A stretch of 32,590 nucleotides of DNA from an uncultured Myxococcales bacterium (GTDB lineage: Bacteria > Myxococcota_A > UBA9042 > DTJE01): assembly GCA_937975765.1 (NCBI GenBank), contig CALJUR010000105.1, positions 1 through 32,590 of the forward strand, read 5' to 3'. Both the position numbers and the translations under genes were made by a program. The notes under the pieces were generated by a model. It worked only from the letters and a program-made list of their open reading frames with translations. It had not been told where the DNA came from and did no database searches. Of this stretch, positions 16,868-24,923 are shown in pieces (position 1 is the stretch's first letter; each line of letters starts with the position of its first letter).

Positions 16868-17697
16868 GGATGTCCTCCGGGCGCGGGGCGATGCACGGCG
16901 GGGCCAACGTCCTCCCGGACAGGCGCCGGCAGGGTGGAGGGTGCGGCAGGCGAGGCGGGGCCGGGCGGAATCGCTGCCCGCGATCCCGGCGTCGCGGCGG
17001 CCTCGTCCCCCTCCTGGGAGGGCTCCGGTCCCGGCAGCGTCATCACGGCAGCCAGCGTGCGGTCGGTTCGCACCGGCGATGTCCGCACCGCGATCGCGAC
17101 CACGTGTCCCACCGGGTCGAACAGGACCGTGCCAGGTGTCAGCGTCCCGGCGACCGTGATCATCGCCTCGAAAGGCTCGCCGGCCCGGCCCAGCGAGGCG
17201 GTGTGCGCCAGCACGGGCTGGCCGGCGATCGCGGGCACCAGGAAGAACACCAGCCGCCCGATCCCCCACGCCTCGGGTTCCGCCGCCTGCAGGGCCGGCA
17301 TCGCCTCGCAGGGCGCCCCGCAGTCCAGCCGGGCCAGCAGCGTCGCGTCGTCCGCGTGCGCGACCCTCGCCGGGACGTCCCCTTCCTGGCCGGTCCGCGC
17401 CAGCCGCACCTCGGCGGCATCCGCCACCACCAGTGCCGCCGTCAGCACCTCGGTCCGCCCCTCGCGCGCCACGCGCGCCGCCTGCCCGTAGCGCTGCGCC
17501 AACAGCGTCGGGTCCTCCATCGACCCCGCCTGCGGCCGCACCGCGACCAGCAGCAGTCTCTCCCACAACCGCGCGCGCAGCGCCGCCTCCCCTTCCAGGG
17601 TCAGCAAGGCGTCGCGTGGGCCCTCCTCGGCCCGGGTAGTCGGTGCGACAGCCAGCAGCAACGGGAGGGCGACGGCGAGGATGGACGGCCGGCTCAT
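16864..17697 (-). CDS. Secreted protein of unknown function
   Basis: I do not recognise a family. The 277-residue product has a signal peptide (about residues 1-23, ending TTRAEE) and no further membrane segment. A mixed helix and strand region follows. A proline/alanine-rich tail occupies about the last 60 residues. A cysteine pair (CGAPC, about residues 126-130) could form a disulfide. The segment GTVLFDPVGHVVAIAVR resembles the strand pair after the catalytic serine of trypsin-like proteases (GxPvfDxxGrVVGI), but no catalytic triad is evident. It is therefore at most a degenerate relative. The start at 17697 is chosen over an in-frame ATG 24 bases upstream because it gives a standard signal peptide. 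It overlaps tilS by four bases. Confidence 0.65.
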   Translation of the reverse strand: MSRPSILAVALPLLLAVAPTTRAEEGPRDALLTLEGEAALRARLWERLLLVAVRPQAGSMEDPTLLAQRYGQAARVAREGRTEVLTAALVVADAAEVRLARTGQEGDVPARVAHADDATLLARLDCGAPCEAMPALQAAEPEAWGIGRLVFFLVPAIAGQPVLAHTASLGRAGEPFEAMITVAGTLTPGTVLFDPVGHVVAIAVRTSPVRTDRTLAAVMTLPGPEPSQEGDEAAATPGSRAAIPPGPASPAAPSTLPAPVREDVGPAVHRPAPGGHP

Positions 17698-17720
17698 GCC
17701 GGCATGGTACACGATCTGCA

Positions 17721-17775
17721 AGCGGGGGACGGGGCCCGCCGATACGATGGCGGGGGACGGGGCCCCCGCCCTACA
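17721..17775 (-). repeat. GC hairpin repeat (repeat family 2, copy 2) with degenerate tandem copy
   Basis: GGCGGGGG (17749-17756) pairs perfectly with CCCCCGCC (17763-17770) around the loop ACGGGG, then CTACA follows. A shortened copy lacking part of one arm lies at 17722-17740, 28 bases away. The pair occupies the 84-base gap between nagB and the secreted-protein gene and may form a transcriptional attenuator or terminator inside the run. Confidence 0.6.
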
Positions 17776-17781
17776 GGGGGT

Positions 17782-18576
17782 TCAGGCCCCTTCCCAGAAG
17801 TACTCCTCGTACGGGTCCGCCAGCACTTCCTCGACGGTCTCGTACGACAGGTCCAGGCGGCCCGCGGCGGCCTCGTCCACGACGACGAACGCGTGCGGGT
17901 GCATCTGCAGGATGCTGGCCGGGCACTGCGCGGTCAGCGGCCCCTCGACCATCTGCTGGACCGCCTTCGCCTTCGACGCGCCCGACGCCATCAGCAGCAC
18001 GAACCGCGACTCCATCACGGTCCCGATGCCCATGGTGATCACGTACCGCGGCACCGTTTCCGGGTCGCCGAACTCCGGCGTGTTCGCCAGGATCGTCTCG
18101 GGCGACAGCCGCTTGACGCGCGTCCGCGACACCAGGCTGGACCCCGGCTCGTTGAAGGCGATGTGGCCGTTGCGGCCGATGCCCAGAACCTGCAGGTCGA
18201 TGCCGCCCGCCGCCCGGATGCCCGCCTCGTACCTCTCTGCCGCCTCGACCAGCCGGTCGCTGTTCCCGTCCGGGATGTGCACGTTCTCAGGGTGGATGTC
18301 CACCTGCTCGACGAAGTTCCACCGCATGAAGCTGTGGTAGGACGCGGGGTGGTTGGGGTCCAGGTTCACGTACTCGTCCAGGTTGAAGGTCGTCGTCTTG
18401 GCGAACGTCACCTCTCCGGCGCGGTGGCGCTCGACCAGGTCGCGGTACAGGCCCTGCATCGTCCGCCCGGTCGCCAGGCCCAGCACCATGGCCGGCTTCC
18501 GGCGCACCTGCCGCGCGATGAAGTGCCCTGCGAACGAGCACATCTGGTCGTAGTCGCGTGCCCGGATGACCTTCAT
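17782..18576 (-). CDS. nagB: Glucosamine-6-phosphate deaminase
   Basis: The 264-residue protein (E. coli NagB has 266) converts glucosamine 6-phosphate to fructose 6-phosphate and ammonia. The phosphate loop is GLATGRTMQGLY (about residues 33-44). The catalytic aspartate is D67 in FNLDEY, and the ring-opening His is H138 with E143 in GRNGHIAFNEPG. The position equal to D141 of E. coli is Asn here, as I recall for Bacillus-type enzymes. No other amino-sugar gene (nagA, nagE, nagK) is in the run. Its start overlaps the recJ stop by four bases (ATGA), an unusual partner for a sugar-catabolic gene. Confidence 0.95.
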   Translation of the reverse strand: MKVIRARDYDQMCSFAGHFIARQVRRKPAMVLGLATGRTMQGLYRDLVERHRAGEVTFAKTTTFNLDEYVNLDPNHPASYHSFMRWNFVEQVDIHPENVHIPDGNSDRLVEAAERYEAGIRAAGGIDLQVLGIGRNGHIAFNEPGSSLVSRTRVKRLSPETILANTPEFGDPETVPRYVITMGIGTVMESRFVLLMASGASKAKAVQQMVEGPLTAQCPASILQMHPHAFVVVDEAAAGRLDLSYETVEEVLADPYEEYFWEGA

Positions 18577-20321
18577 GATCCGCCTCCGTCCCCGGCCGAA
18601 GCGTCGTGCGGCCGGCAGTCCCGAACCTTCCACCGGGCCTCGCCGGTCCGGTCGTCGATCTCCACGTTGAAGGCCGCGTCGACCCGCTGGCCCGGCCCGG
18701 GCACGGGCCCCGCAGCGGCCCCGCCGAACCAGATCCCGCCGATCGGGCCGCGGGCCGTCGCGAACGTCATCTTCAAATGCGTCCGGTCCCGCCCCACCGG
18801 GCGCGCGTCCAGCACGGGCACGTCGCGCGACGCGAACACCGGCTCGGGGTTGCCCATCCCGAACGGGGCCAGCCGCGCCAGTTCCTCGGCCAGCGGCCGG
18901 TCCGTCTCCCCGGCATCGATTGTCGCATCGATTCCCAGGTGGGGTACCAGCGATGCCTCCGGGACCGTTGCATCCGCGCGGTCCAGGAAGGCAGCCGCGA
19001 ACTCCTCGACCCTGGCCGCGGGCAGCGCCAGGCCCGCCGCCATGGGGTGTCCGCCGAACCGGTCCAGCATCCCCGCGAACTCGGCCAGCGCCGCCCCGAT
19101 GTCGAAGCCGCGCACGCTGCGGCAGGACCCCTTCGCGGTGCCGTCCTCGATCGCCAGCACGATCGCCGGCCGCCGGTACGCCTCGACCAGCTTGGACGCG
19201 ACGATCCCGACCACGCCCGGGTGCCAGCCCTCGCCGGCCACCACGATCGCCCGCCGCGTCGCGCCGCCCGCGGCCTCGACCCGGGCCCGCGCATCCTCCA
19301 GCACGACTCGCAGCACCTCGCGCCGCGCCTCGTTCTCGCGGTCCAGCAGGTCCGCGCACCGCTTGGCCTGCTCGGGGTCGCGGGCCAGCAGCAGGTCCAG
19401 GCTGACCCGCGGGTCGGACAGCCGCCCCACCGCGTTCAGACGCGGCGCCAGCGCGAATCCCACCGTGCCGGCCGTCACCGGCTTGCCGTCCACCCCGGCC
19501 ACCGCCTTCAGCGCCACCATCCCCAGGCGCGGGGCCTCGTTCAGCCGCTTCAGGCCCGCCGAGGCAAACACCCGGTTGTCCTTCAGCAACGGCACCACGT
19601 CCGCGATCGTTCCGACCGCGACCAGGTCCAGCAGCGGCCGCAGGTCGATGGCGCCCGCTTCCAGCAGGCCCGCCTCCACCAGCCCCCGCCGCAGGGCGCC
19701 CGCGAAGTAGAACGACACCCCCACCGCGGCCAGGCCCTTGAACGCCGACGGGCAGTCGTCCCGGTGCGGGTTCACCACCGCGGCCGCGTCCGGCAGTTCG
19801 CCGTCCGGGTCGTGGTGGTCCAGCACGATCATGTCCGCGCCCAGCGCCTTCGCGCATGCCACCTCGTCCCGGCTGCGGATGCCGCAGTCGGCCGCGATGA
19901 CCAGCCGCGCGCCGCCCTCGACGATCTCGTGCAGTCGCGCCGCGTGGATGCCGTACCCGTCCCGCATCCGGTCCGGCACGAAGGTCGACACCCGGTACCC
20001 GGCGGCCGACAGGAACTCGGCCAGCAGCGCCGTGGACGTCATGCCGTCGGCGTCGAAGTCCCCGTAGATGCACACCGGTTCGTCGCGCCGACGCGCCAGA
20101 ACGGCCCGCGCCACCGCCCGGTCCATGTCCTTCAGGCATCCCGGGTCCGACAGGTGCGCCAGGCGCGGGTCCAGGAAGGCCGACGCCTGGTCCACGTCCG
20201 CGACCCCGCGGTTCACCAGGGCCGCCGCCGTCGGCACGCGCAACCCCAGGTCCCGTGCCAGGCCGGCGACGGTTTCGGGGGAGGGCCGGGCGATTTCCCA
20301 TCGGGGGTTCAGGGCAGCCAT
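18573..20321 (-). CDS. recJ: Single-stranded-DNA exonuclease RecJ
   Basis: The 582-residue protein has the length of E. coli RecJ (577). It degrades single-stranded DNA 5' to 3' in recombination and mismatch/base-excision repair, with Mn2+ or Mg2+. DHH-family motifs are visible: GDFDADG (residues 87-93), AADCGI (144-149) and LDHH (167-170). The DHHA1 part includes GFALAPRLNAVGRL and the GGHPMAAGLAL block, and the OB-type C-terminus holds DRTHLKMTF. It follows secF by 37 bases. A 14-bp palindrome in that gap includes the GAGG that would act as its ribosome binding site. Confidence 0.95.
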   Translation of the reverse strand: MAALNPRWEIARPSPETVAGLARDLGLRVPTAAALVNRGVADVDQASAFLDPRLAHLSDPGCLKDMDRAVARAVLARRRDEPVCIYGDFDADGMTSTALLAEFLSAAGYRVSTFVPDRMRDGYGIHAARLHEIVEGGARLVIAADCGIRSRDEVACAKALGADMIVLDHHDPDGELPDAAAVVNPHRDDCPSAFKGLAAVGVSFYFAGALRRGLVEAGLLEAGAIDLRPLLDLVAVGTIADVVPLLKDNRVFASAGLKRLNEAPRLGMVALKAVAGVDGKPVTAGTVGFALAPRLNAVGRLSDPRVSLDLLLARDPEQAKRCADLLDRENEARREVLRVVLEDARARVEAAGGATRRAIVVAGEGWHPGVVGIVASKLVEAYRRPAIVLAIEDGTAKGSCRSVRGFDIGAALAEFAGMLDRFGGHPMAAGLALPAARVEEFAAAFLDRADATVPEASLVPHLGIDATIDAGETDRPLAEELARLAPFGMGNPEPVFASRDVPVLDARPVGRDRTHLKMTFATARGPIGGIWFGGAAAGPVPGPGQRVDAAFNVEIDDRTGEARWKVRDCRPHDASAGDGGGS

Positions 20322-20327
20322 GGTGCA

Positions 20328-20341
20328 GGACCTCGAGGTCC
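20328..20341 (-). promoter_or_regulatory. Perfect 14-bp palindrome at the recJ ribosome binding site
   Basis: GGACCTCGAGGTCC is a perfect palindrome in the secF-recJ gap. As RNA it could fold into a 5-bp stem with a UCGA loop. The GAGG inside it is the only ribosome-binding-like sequence near the recJ start, nine bases from ATG, so the fold could partly hide it. The effect is an inference. Confidence 0.35.
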
Positions 20342-20358
20342 AGGGAGGGTCGCCGGAC

Positions 20359-21672
20359 TCAGGCGCGGGCGACGGAGGTACGGCGGCGACGGGTGACCTT
20401 GTCGATCCAGATCGTCAGGGGCGCCGCCACGAAGATCGACGAGTAGGTTCCCAGGACGATGCCGACCAGCAGCAGCAACGCGAAGTCGCGGATCGTCTCG
20501 CCGCCCAGGAAGGCGATGAAGAGCAGGGACATCATGGTCGCGATACCGGTCATGAGGGTGCGCGACAGCGTCTCGTTGACGGCGTCGTTGACCATCCTCA
20601 GCATGTCCCCGCCGCGGCCCTTGCCCATCGTCTCGCGGATGCGGTCGTACACGACGATGGTGTCGTTGATGTCGTATCCGATGACCGTCAGCAGTGCCGC
20701 GACGACCGGCAGGGTGAACTTGATGTCCAGCAGGACCATCACGCCGAACACGACCGCGACGTCGTGGAACAGGCAGATGATGGCGCCCGGCGCGAACCGC
20801 AGGTCGAACCGCAGGGCGACGTAGATCAGGATGCCGATGATCGCGTAGAACAGCGCCAGCATGGCCGTCTGGAACAGTTCCTTGCCGACCGCGGGGCTGA
20901 CCGAGGCCGTGGACAGGACATCGACGAAGCCGTCGCCGAACTTCCCCTTCAGCGCCGCCGTCACCGAGTCCCGGATGGCCTGGACCTCGATGGTGAACCG
21001 CGAGTCCTTCAGGTTCGCGATCTTCCCCTTCGCGTCCTCCTCGACCCGGGCGGCCTCGGCCTTCACCTCGTCGTCCTTGGCCGACAGCAGCAGGTCCTTC
21101 TCCCGCAGCATGTCGGTCCGGATCCGGTCCTCCTTGTCCGAGCGGACGGAGACGCTGTTGTAGCCGCGCTCCGCCATCACCTTGCGGATCTCGGCGGCGG
21201 CGACGTCCAGCGGCCACTCGTCCGGCAGCGTGACGTAGAACTTGTCGCCGGCCTCGGCGGGAGTGTCCGCGACGGTGCCGACGCCGAAGTGCTTCTCGAC
21301 CGCCTTGGCCGTCTCCAGCTTCTTCAGCGGCGTCAGGAGACTGGGCAGTTCCGTGAAGACCTGGTACTTCACGGTCTCGGCCGAACCGCCCGCGCCGACG
21401 TCGAAGTCCTGGACCTCGACCTGCGTCCCCTTCTGGCTGGTCTGCTGCTCGACCAGCTCGTCGACGGTCGCCTTGATGTCCTTGCGGTCGATCTTCGCGT
21501 CGGACCGGAACGCCACGATGATCTTCGTGCCGCCCTTGAAGTCGATGCCGCTGTCGAAGCCGAAGACAAGGGCCGCGATGACGCTGATGACCGCCAGGGA
21601 CACCGAGAAGGGCACCCAGAACCGGGCGGCCTTCATGAAATCGTAATGGGTACCGGGCTTGAACCACTCCAT
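20359..21672 (-). CDS. secF: Protein translocase subunit SecF
   Basis: SecF works with SecD and YajC to use the proton gradient to pull secreted proteins out of the Sec channel. The 437-residue protein has membrane segment 1 at about 18-38 followed by the SGIDFKGGT motif (41-49). Segment 2 begins only near 267, and segments 2-6 include ALRFDLRFAPGAI and GYDINDTIVVYDRIRE. E. coli SecF has 323 residues; the difference is in the first periplasmic domain, about 220 residues here. That domain carries a charged helical stretch (about 178-222) likely to be coiled coil. It starts 16 bases after the secD stop. Confidence 0.95.
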   Translation of the reverse strand: MEWFKPGTHYDFMKAARFWVPFSVSLAVISVIAALVFGFDSGIDFKGGTKIIVAFRSDAKIDRKDIKATVDELVEQQTSQKGTQVEVQDFDVGAGGSAETVKYQVFTELPSLLTPLKKLETAKAVEKHFGVGTVADTPAEAGDKFYVTLPDEWPLDVAAAEIRKVMAERGYNSVSVRSDKEDRIRTDMLREKDLLLSAKDDEVKAEAARVEEDAKGKIANLKDSRFTIEVQAIRDSVTAALKGKFGDGFVDVLSTASVSPAVGKELFQTAMLALFYAIIGILIYVALRFDLRFAPGAIICLFHDVAVVFGVMVLLDIKFTLPVVAALLTVIGYDINDTIVVYDRIRETMGKGRGGDMLRMVNDAVNETLSRTLMTGIATMMSLLFIAFLGGETIRDFALLLLVGIVLGTYSSIFVAAPLTIWIDKVTRRRRTSVARA

Positions 21673-21688
21673 CGTCGCCTCCAGCCGG

Positions 21689-23545
21689 TCAGATGCCCAC
21701 GCTCAAGCGCTCGGGCCGGAATTTCTCCAGGATGACATCGAAGATCATGCGCGTCACGAAGACCTGCGTCAGGAACGTCACGACGATGCCGATCAGCAGG
21801 GTGACGGCGAACCCGTACACGGGGCCGGTCGAGTAGTTCAACAGGATGATGCCGGCGATGGCCGTGGTGAGGTTCGAGTCGAAGATCGCGCTGAACGCGC
21901 GCGAGTAGCCGGCCTCCACGGCCGCCCTCGGTCCCTTGCCGGCGCGCATCTCCTCGCGGATGCGCTCGTTGATCAGCACGTTCGCGTCGACGGCCATCGC
22001 GACGGTCAGCACGATACCGGCCATGCCGGGCATCGTGAGGGCCGCGTTGAAGCCGATCAGAACGGCCAGGGTGAACAGCAGGTTCAGGATCAGGGCGACG
22101 TCGGTCACCAGGCCGGAACGCGCGTAGTAGACGACCATGAAGACCAGGATCGCCAGCATCGACACGACCAGCGCGATGACGCCGGCGTCGATGGTGTCCT
22201 GGCCCAGCGACGGGCCGACCTCGGTGTCGTGGACCTTGTGGACCGGGGCCTTGTAGGCACCGTGCGTCAGGACGGTCGTCAGCGACTGGGCCTCGGCCAG
22301 GACCTCGCGCGGGTGGCGGGCGCCGCCCAGGGAGATCTTCGCCCGGCCGCCGCCGATGCGCTCCTTGATCACCGGCGCGCTGTTGACCTCGTCGTCCAGC
22401 ATGATGGCCATGTACTCGCCGGTGTTCTTCTCGGTGACCTCCTCGAACTGCTTCGCGCCGGTGGCGTCGAATTCGAGGCTGACGTAGGGCTCGCCCTGGG
22501 TCTCGAACAGGACCATCGCGCGGGTCAGGTGCTCGCCCGTCACGTCGGCCTGCGACCAGAGGTAGTGCGTGCGGAAGAAGCGCTCCTTGACGATGTTGTC
22601 CTCGCGCTGCTCGACCAGTTCGTAGCCGACCATGTGGTCGTCGCCGACCTTGATGGTCTTCAGGAAGGTGAACAGCGCGTTCTTGGCCAGCGAGTCGCCG
22701 GTGCCGCGGGTCAGGCCGGCGTCGGCGCGCAGGTACCACTGCCCGGTGGACGAGTCGCGGTCCATCTTCAGCAGGGCGCCCTTCTCCGGGTACTTCTCCT
22801 TGAACGCCGTCAGCGCGGGCTCGTGGTCCTTGAAGAAGGCCAGGGCAGCCTGGCTGCGATCGACGATCCGGAAGGCCAGGCGGGCCGTCTGGCCGATGCG
22901 CTCGCGGACCTGGTCGACCTGGGCGCCGCGCACGCCGGGCATCTGGATGTCGATATCGGTATCGCCGTTCTTGCGGACGTCGGGCTCGACCAGACCGAAG
23001 GCCTCGACGCGCTTGCGGATGACGTCCAGCGTCTGGTTGACGACCTCGTCGCGGATCATCGAGACGCGACGATCGTCCATCTTCAGGTCGACCTTGTTGC
23101 CCGACGGCACCTGGCGGACCATGTCGCTGCGCAACTCGTCGACCAGTTCGGGCGTGACCACGTCCAGGTCGGCCTCGTTCGCGAACGCCAGTTGCAGCGT
23201 GTCGAAGTCCATGCGCTCGGCGGTGAAGCGGGCCTCGACGGCCTTCTTCTCCTCGTCGGTCAGCGCGTCCGGCTCCTTCCCGTCCTTGCGGGCCAGCGCG
23301 GCGGTCACCGATTCGATGACGGCCTGGCGGGTGCGCAGCAGGTTGTCGCTGATGGCCTTCTTGTAGTCGACCGTGTAGCGCAGCTCGAGGCCGCCCTGCA
23401 GGTCCAGGCCGAACGCCAGCCGCTTCTGGAAGGGGAACCAGGACGGCACCTTGCCTTCGCCCATCAGCGTGGGCGAGACGTACAGCCCCGCGAACAGCGT
23501 CAGCAGCAGCATCAGGATCGGCTTCCACAGGTTCCTTCGGTTCAT
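21689..23545 (-). CDS. secD: Protein translocase subunit SecD
   Basis: The 618-residue protein matches the usual SecD size (615 in E. coli). Membrane segment 1 is at about 8-25, then the FGLDLQGGLELRY block at 45-57. The large periplasmic region with P1 base and head follows, including RKRVEAFGLVEPDV and DIQMPGV. The last five segments contain TMPGMAGIVLTVAMAVDANVLINERIREE, split here as TMPGMAGIVLTVAM and AVDANVLINERIREE. That segment holds the aspartate implicated in proton transport. The start at 23545 is chosen for the GGGAG about seven bases upstream and the immediate N-terminal membrane segment; the frame stays open far upstream but without similarity. It is 59 bases after yajC and 16 bases before secF. 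Confidence 0.96.
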   Translation of the reverse strand: MNRRNLWKPILMLLLTLFAGLYVSPTLMGEGKVPSWFPFQKRLAFGLDLQGGLELRYTVDYKKAISDNLLRTRQAVIESVTAALARKDGKEPDALTDEEKKAVEARFTAERMDFDTLQLAFANEADLDVVTPELVDELRSDMVRQVPSGNKVDLKMDDRRVSMIRDEVVNQTLDVIRKRVEAFGLVEPDVRKNGDTDIDIQMPGVRGAQVDQVRERIGQTARLAFRIVDRSQAALAFFKDHEPALTAFKEKYPEKGALLKMDRDSSTGQWYLRADAGLTRGTGDSLAKNALFTFLKTIKVGDDHMVGYELVEQREDNIVKERFFRTHYLWSQADVTGEHLTRAMVLFETQGEPYVSLEFDATGAKQFEEVTEKNTGEYMAIMLDDEVNSAPVIKERIGGGRAKISLGGARHPREVLAEAQSLTTVLTHGAYKAPVHKVHDTEVGPSLGQDTIDAGVIALVVSMLAILVFMVVYYARSGLVTDVALILNLLFTLAVLIGFNAALTMPGMAGIVLTVAMAVDANVLINERIREEMRAGKGPRAAVEAGYSRAFSAIFDSNLTTAIAGIILLNYSTGPVYGFAVTLLIGIVVTFLTQVFVTRMIFDVILEKFRPERLSVGI

Positions 23546-23604
23546 TCCGGTCTCCCTCGCGCCGGTGGATCCTCGGAGACTCCGGGGTGACCCCCGGGGC
23601 GGGT

Positions 23605-24087
23605 TCAGGCCTTGGCCTCGCCCTCTTCCTTGAAGTGGCTGGCGATCTGGGACTTCACGACGCGCACGCGCACGTCCCTGTCCAGTTCGATCGTCACCAC
23701 GTCGCCGGTCATGCTGGCGATGCGCCCGATGAAGCCGGAGGCCAGGACGACCTTGTCGCCGGTCTTCAGGGACGTCAGGAACTGCTCCTGCTTCTTCCGC
23801 TGCTTCTGCTGGGGCCGGATGATCAGCAGCCAGAAGACCAGGATCATCACGCCGAAGAAGATCAGGGTCTGCCACATCTGGCCCTGGCCGGCCGGGGCGG
23901 CTTCGGCGGGGACGCTGGCCGGTGCGGCGGCGACCGGTGCGGCGGCGGGCGCGGCGGCCTGGGCGGCAGCCGGGGCAGCCTGCACCGCGGCGGGGACGGC
24001 CTCGGCGGGCGGCGTGGCCGCACCGGGAGGCACGGCGCCGGGCTGGGCCGCCTGGGCGAAGAACAGCAAACCGAGAATCGCGTTCAT
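23605..24087 (-). CDS. yajC: Preprotein translocase subunit YajC with long Ala/Pro N-terminus
   Basis: YajC is a small single-span partner of SecD-SecF. The 160-residue product has the family core at about residues 71-155: a membrane segment (71-90), then RPQQKQRKKQ, and the LKTGDKVVLASGFIGRI block (107-123). E. coli YajC has 110 residues. The extra N-terminal part starts with a short hydrophobic stretch (MNAILGLLFFAQ) and continues as about 55 residues of alanine- and proline-rich linker. This gives a possible second membrane contact or a signal-like start. GGAGG lies four bases before the start. It is the first gene of the seven-gene minus-strand run. Confidence 0.93.
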   Translation of the reverse strand: MNAILGLLFFAQAAQPGAVPPGAATPPAEAVPAAVQAAPAAAQAAAPAAAPVAAAPASVPAEAAPAGQGQMWQTLIFFGVMILVFWLLIIRPQQKQRKKQEQFLTSLKTGDKVVLASGFIGRIASMTGDVVTIELDRDVRVRVVKSQIASHFKEEGEAKA

Positions 24088-24119
24088 GACTCCTCCGTCG
24101 TCCGGAGAACGGACGGGGG

Positions 24120-24148
24120 TATTTAGCAGAAAGCCTTGTGAAGGTCAA
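24120..24148 (-). promoter_or_regulatory. Sigma-70-type promoter for the yajC-secDF-recJ-nagB-tilS run
   Basis: The minus strand has TTGACC (24148-24143), a 17-base spacer and TAAATA (24125-24120). The -35 matches five of six consensus bases and the -10 three of six. It lies 32 bases before the yajC start, a fitting distance. It is divergent from the ClpP-like promoter, with the two -35 regions about 30 bases apart. Confidence 0.5.
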
Positions 24149-24178
24149 ACGGAATCCGGGCGAAGCCGCGGGGATGTC

Positions 24179-24207
24179 TTGACAGGCCGGGGACGGGGGG
24201 CTACGGT
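24179..24207 (+). promoter_or_regulatory. Sigma-70-type promoter for the ClpP-like gene
   Basis: A perfect TTGACA (24179-24184) is followed after 17 bases by TACGGT (24202-24207), which keeps the TA start and final T of the -10 consensus. The gene start is 30 bases downstream. Confidence 0.5.
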
Positions 24208-24237
24208 GCCCGCCTGGCATCGAGACGGAGCGGCACG

Positions 24238-24843
24238 ATGGCATCGCGCAGGGACCAGGAGGCGCAGCAGGGACCGCAGGCCGGCCGGGACGAGCCCGCC
24301 GGCATCCTGGAGCGGCTGCTGAAGACCCGCACCATCCTGCTGTCGTCCGAGGTGTCGCCTGCGTCGGCGCGTCGGGTGATCGAGCACCTGCTGGTGCTGG
24401 AGGCCGAGGACCCCGAGGCGCCCGTCACGCTGCTGCTGAACTCCCCCGGCGGCGAGGTCCATTCGGGCTTCGGCATCTACGACACCCTCCGTTTCATCCG
24501 GCCGCGCGTGCGCATCGTCTGCACTGGCCTGACCGCGTCGATCGCGACGATCATCCTGCTGGCCGTGCCGAAGGAGGACCGCCTGGCCCTGCCCAACGCG
24601 CGGCTGCTGATCCACCAGCCCCTGTTCGGGGGCGAGGTGTTCGGGCCGGCGTCGGACCTGGAGATCACGGCCAACGAGATCCTGAAGACGAAGGAGCGGA
24701 TCAACCGCCTGATCTCCGATGCGACGGGCCAGTCCCTGGAGAAGGTCCAGCACGATTCCGAGCGCGACTTCTGGCTGTCCGCCGACGAGGCCGTCGAGTA
24801 CGGCCTGGTCTCCCGCGTGATCCGGTCCCGCGACGACCTCTAG
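24238..24843 (+). CDS. ClpP-like serine protease
   Basis: The 201-residue protein is a ClpP-family peptidase. The triad is present: S101 in TASIAT, H126 in LLIHQPLFGG and D177 in ERDFWLSA. The Ser-His spacing of 25 equals that of E. coli ClpP. The oxyanion block NSPGGEV (68-74) and the end SADEAVEYGLVSRV are also typical. A charged Gln-rich N-terminus of about 20 residues replaces the usual propeptide. ClpP forms a barrel that degrades proteins fed by ClpX or ClpA. No Clp ATPase gene is nearby, so this may be a second, specialised copy (inference). The ribosome binding site is weak. Its stop codon directly touches repeat copy D. Confidence 0.88.
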   Translation: MASRRDQEAQQGPQAGRDEPAGILERLLKTRTILLSSEVSPASARRVIEHLLVLEAEDPEAPVTLLLNSPGGEVHSGFGIYDTLRFIRPRVRIVCTGLTASIATIILLAVPKEDRLALPNARLLIHQPLFGGEVFGPASDLEITANEILKTKERINRLISDATGQSLEKVQHDSERDFWLSADEAVEYGLVSRVIRSRDDL

Positions 24844-24867
24844 AAAATAGGGACAGCCTCCCTTTTC
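24844..24867 (+). repeat. AGGGACAG-family dispersed repeat, copy D
   Basis: The core AGGGACAGCCTCC is at 24849-24861, with AAAAT before and CTTTTC after. It starts at the first base after the TAG stop of the ClpP-like gene. With copy E it brackets the GH4 gene in inverted orientation. Confidence 0.7.
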
Positions 24868-24872
24868 CCCCT

Positions 24873-24887
24873 GACGGGGGCCCCGTC
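24873..24887. terminator. Short GC palindrome between convergent genes
   Basis: GACGGGG and CCCCGTC flank a single central G in the interval between the ClpP-like gene and the convergent GH4 gene. It could serve as a bidirectional terminator, but a hairpin loop would cost base pairs and no U-run is present. Confidence 0.3.
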
Positions 24888-24923
24888 CCCAGCCTGTTCC
24901 CGCCCGGGTATCCAGGCCTCCCC

